From: Planctomycetota bacterium
GTDB lineage: Bacteria > Planctomycetota > Phycisphaerae > WQYP01
Assembly (NCBI GenBank): GCA_021852225.1
Contig: JAJZOA010000354.1
Coordinates: 1 to 5,736 of the forward strand
Reading direction: 5' to 3'
DNA: 5,736 bases
The notes beneath the pieces are model-generated. The model was not told the origin of the DNA. It ran no database searches and saw only the letters and a program-made list of their open reading frames with translations. Every line of letters begins with the position of its first letter. Position 1 is the stretch's first letter. Positions 5,242 to 5,736 of the stretch are shown here, one piece after another. Made by a program: the position numbers and the translations under genes.

Positions 5242-5571
5242 ATGGTTTCTTTTTCCGCATTGACCAGTCCGACCGCGGTGGATGTGCTGACCGATGCACT
5301 GACACAATGGGCTGTTATCGGAGGCTTTTGTCTGGCGCTTGCGGGCAGCGTGGTAACGGTGATTGGCTTTGTCATCACACTCAAGGTGACGCAGCATGAT
5401 CATGCCCGGCGGCTTTCAAGTCTGGAAACGGCGCTGCGGCAGTTCCTGGCGCGCATGGAAACACTGGAGCGCGGAATGGCCGTTCTGCTGCAACGGTCCG
5501 GGCGCAAGGCGGGCCACCTCCGGCTTTCGCGTCGCGCAGCCGGCGGACCGGTATCGGCCGGCGTGCCCTGA
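5242..5571 (+). CDS. Small membrane-anchored coiled-coil protein
   Basis: 109 residues; ATG preceded by AAAGGAG (5228-5234) with a 7-base spacer. Residues 24-47 form one hydrophobic helix (VIGGFCLALAGSVVTVIGF region). Residues about 51-85 form a coiled coil with hydrophobic residues at L58, L61, L65, F68, M72, L75, M79 and L82, an exact alternation of 3 and 4 over four heptads. The basic stretch KVTQHDHARR after the helix suggests that the coiled coil faces the cytoplasm. The C-terminal 24 residues are Arg- and Gly-rich. It lies 124 bases after the capsid gene on the same strand. Small proteins of this build are common in phage genomes (holin-like or lysis accessory proteins), but the order here is membrane helix first and I do not recognise the family, so no function is assigned. 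Start, Shine-Dalgarno and heptad pattern make the gene itself credible. Confidence 0.8.
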   Translation: MVSFSALTSPTAVDVLTDALTQWAVIGGFCLALAGSVVTVIGFVITLKVTQHDHARRLSSLETALRQFLARMETLERGMAVLLQRSGRKAGHLRLSRRAAGGPVSAGVP

Positions 5572-5625
5572 CCTTCGCGATCGGTCGCGGATATCCATTG
5601 ACGCAACCTAAATGGAGATATTGAC

Positions 5626-5736
5626 ATGCAAATTTCATGTAATCAGGCACAGGTGTTAAAGCGGCCGGGTGGGGAAATGAGGATGCCATCCCGCCGGCGC
5701 GCGGCGCGGGGGATTATGGTCGGCAAAACCGCCCGG
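5626..5736 (+). CDS. Start of a short basic protein, cut by the window end
   Basis: ATG at 5626 is preceded by GGAG (5614-5617, 8-base spacer), and the frame is open for 37 codons to the window edge. It begins MQISCNQAQVLKRPGGEMRM and continues with a cluster of arginines (PSRRRAARG) and a final KTAR. The start lies 54 bases after the stop of the coiled-coil gene on the same strand, consistent with one transcription unit. An alternative frame on the minus strand runs through the same bases but has no ribosome binding site. The rest of the protein is unseen, so no family can be named. Confidence 0.6.
   Translation, partial: MQISCNQAQVLKRPGGEMRMPSRRRAARGIMVGKTAR

Noticed and set aside
1..5736. 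CRISPR array, tRNA, rRNA, insertion sequence ends
   Set aside because: No regularly spaced direct repeats, no cloverleaf, no rRNA-like segment and no transposase were seen on either strand.

Overview
This is a bacterial window, GC-rich by eye, with Shine-Dalgarno sites (AGGAG/AAGGA types) in front of most genes and one clear sigma70-like promoter. Nothing identifies the phylum. It has two halves. The left edge carries a housekeeping-type translation factor. The right third carries an HK97-fold phage-type major capsid gene. A long stretch poor in genes lies between them.

Layout: (1) 1-1320 (+), the last 439 residues of an elongation factor G-like protein (domains II-V); the GTPase domain lies outside the window. 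(2) 1484-1812 (-), a compact transcription unit that is easy to miss: a promoter (1784-1812), a leader with a hairpin, a strong ribosome binding site, a 23-residue lysine-rich protein (1619-1690) and a Rho-independent terminator (1484-1519). (3) About 1813-2655, roughly 840 bases with no convincing gene but several short perfect stems. (4) 2656-3381 (+), a 241-residue protein with a long disordered N-terminal part and two C-terminal membrane helices. (5) 3382-3761, 380 bases without a convincing gene, containing three hairpins. (6) 3762-5117 (+), the HK97-type major capsid protein with an extra small N-terminal domain. (7) A strong hairpin at 5142-5189. (8) 5242-5571 (+), a small protein with one membrane helix and a near-perfect coiled coil. 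(9) 5626 to the window end (+), the start of another short basic protein.

Genes working together: the capsid gene and the two small genes after it have one orientation, short gaps and their own ribosome binding sites, so they may form one cluster. No terminase, portal, prohead protease or tail gene is visible. The usual portal-protease-capsid order is not seen upstream; a membrane protein and noncoding DNA lie there instead. This fits a prophage or satellite with an unusual gene order, a decayed prophage, or a capsid gene kept by the host. The window alone cannot decide among these. The most interesting items are this capsid context, the capsid's N-terminal extension, the 23-residue gene with its complete transcription unit, and a thrice-repeated short motif in the two-helix membrane protein.
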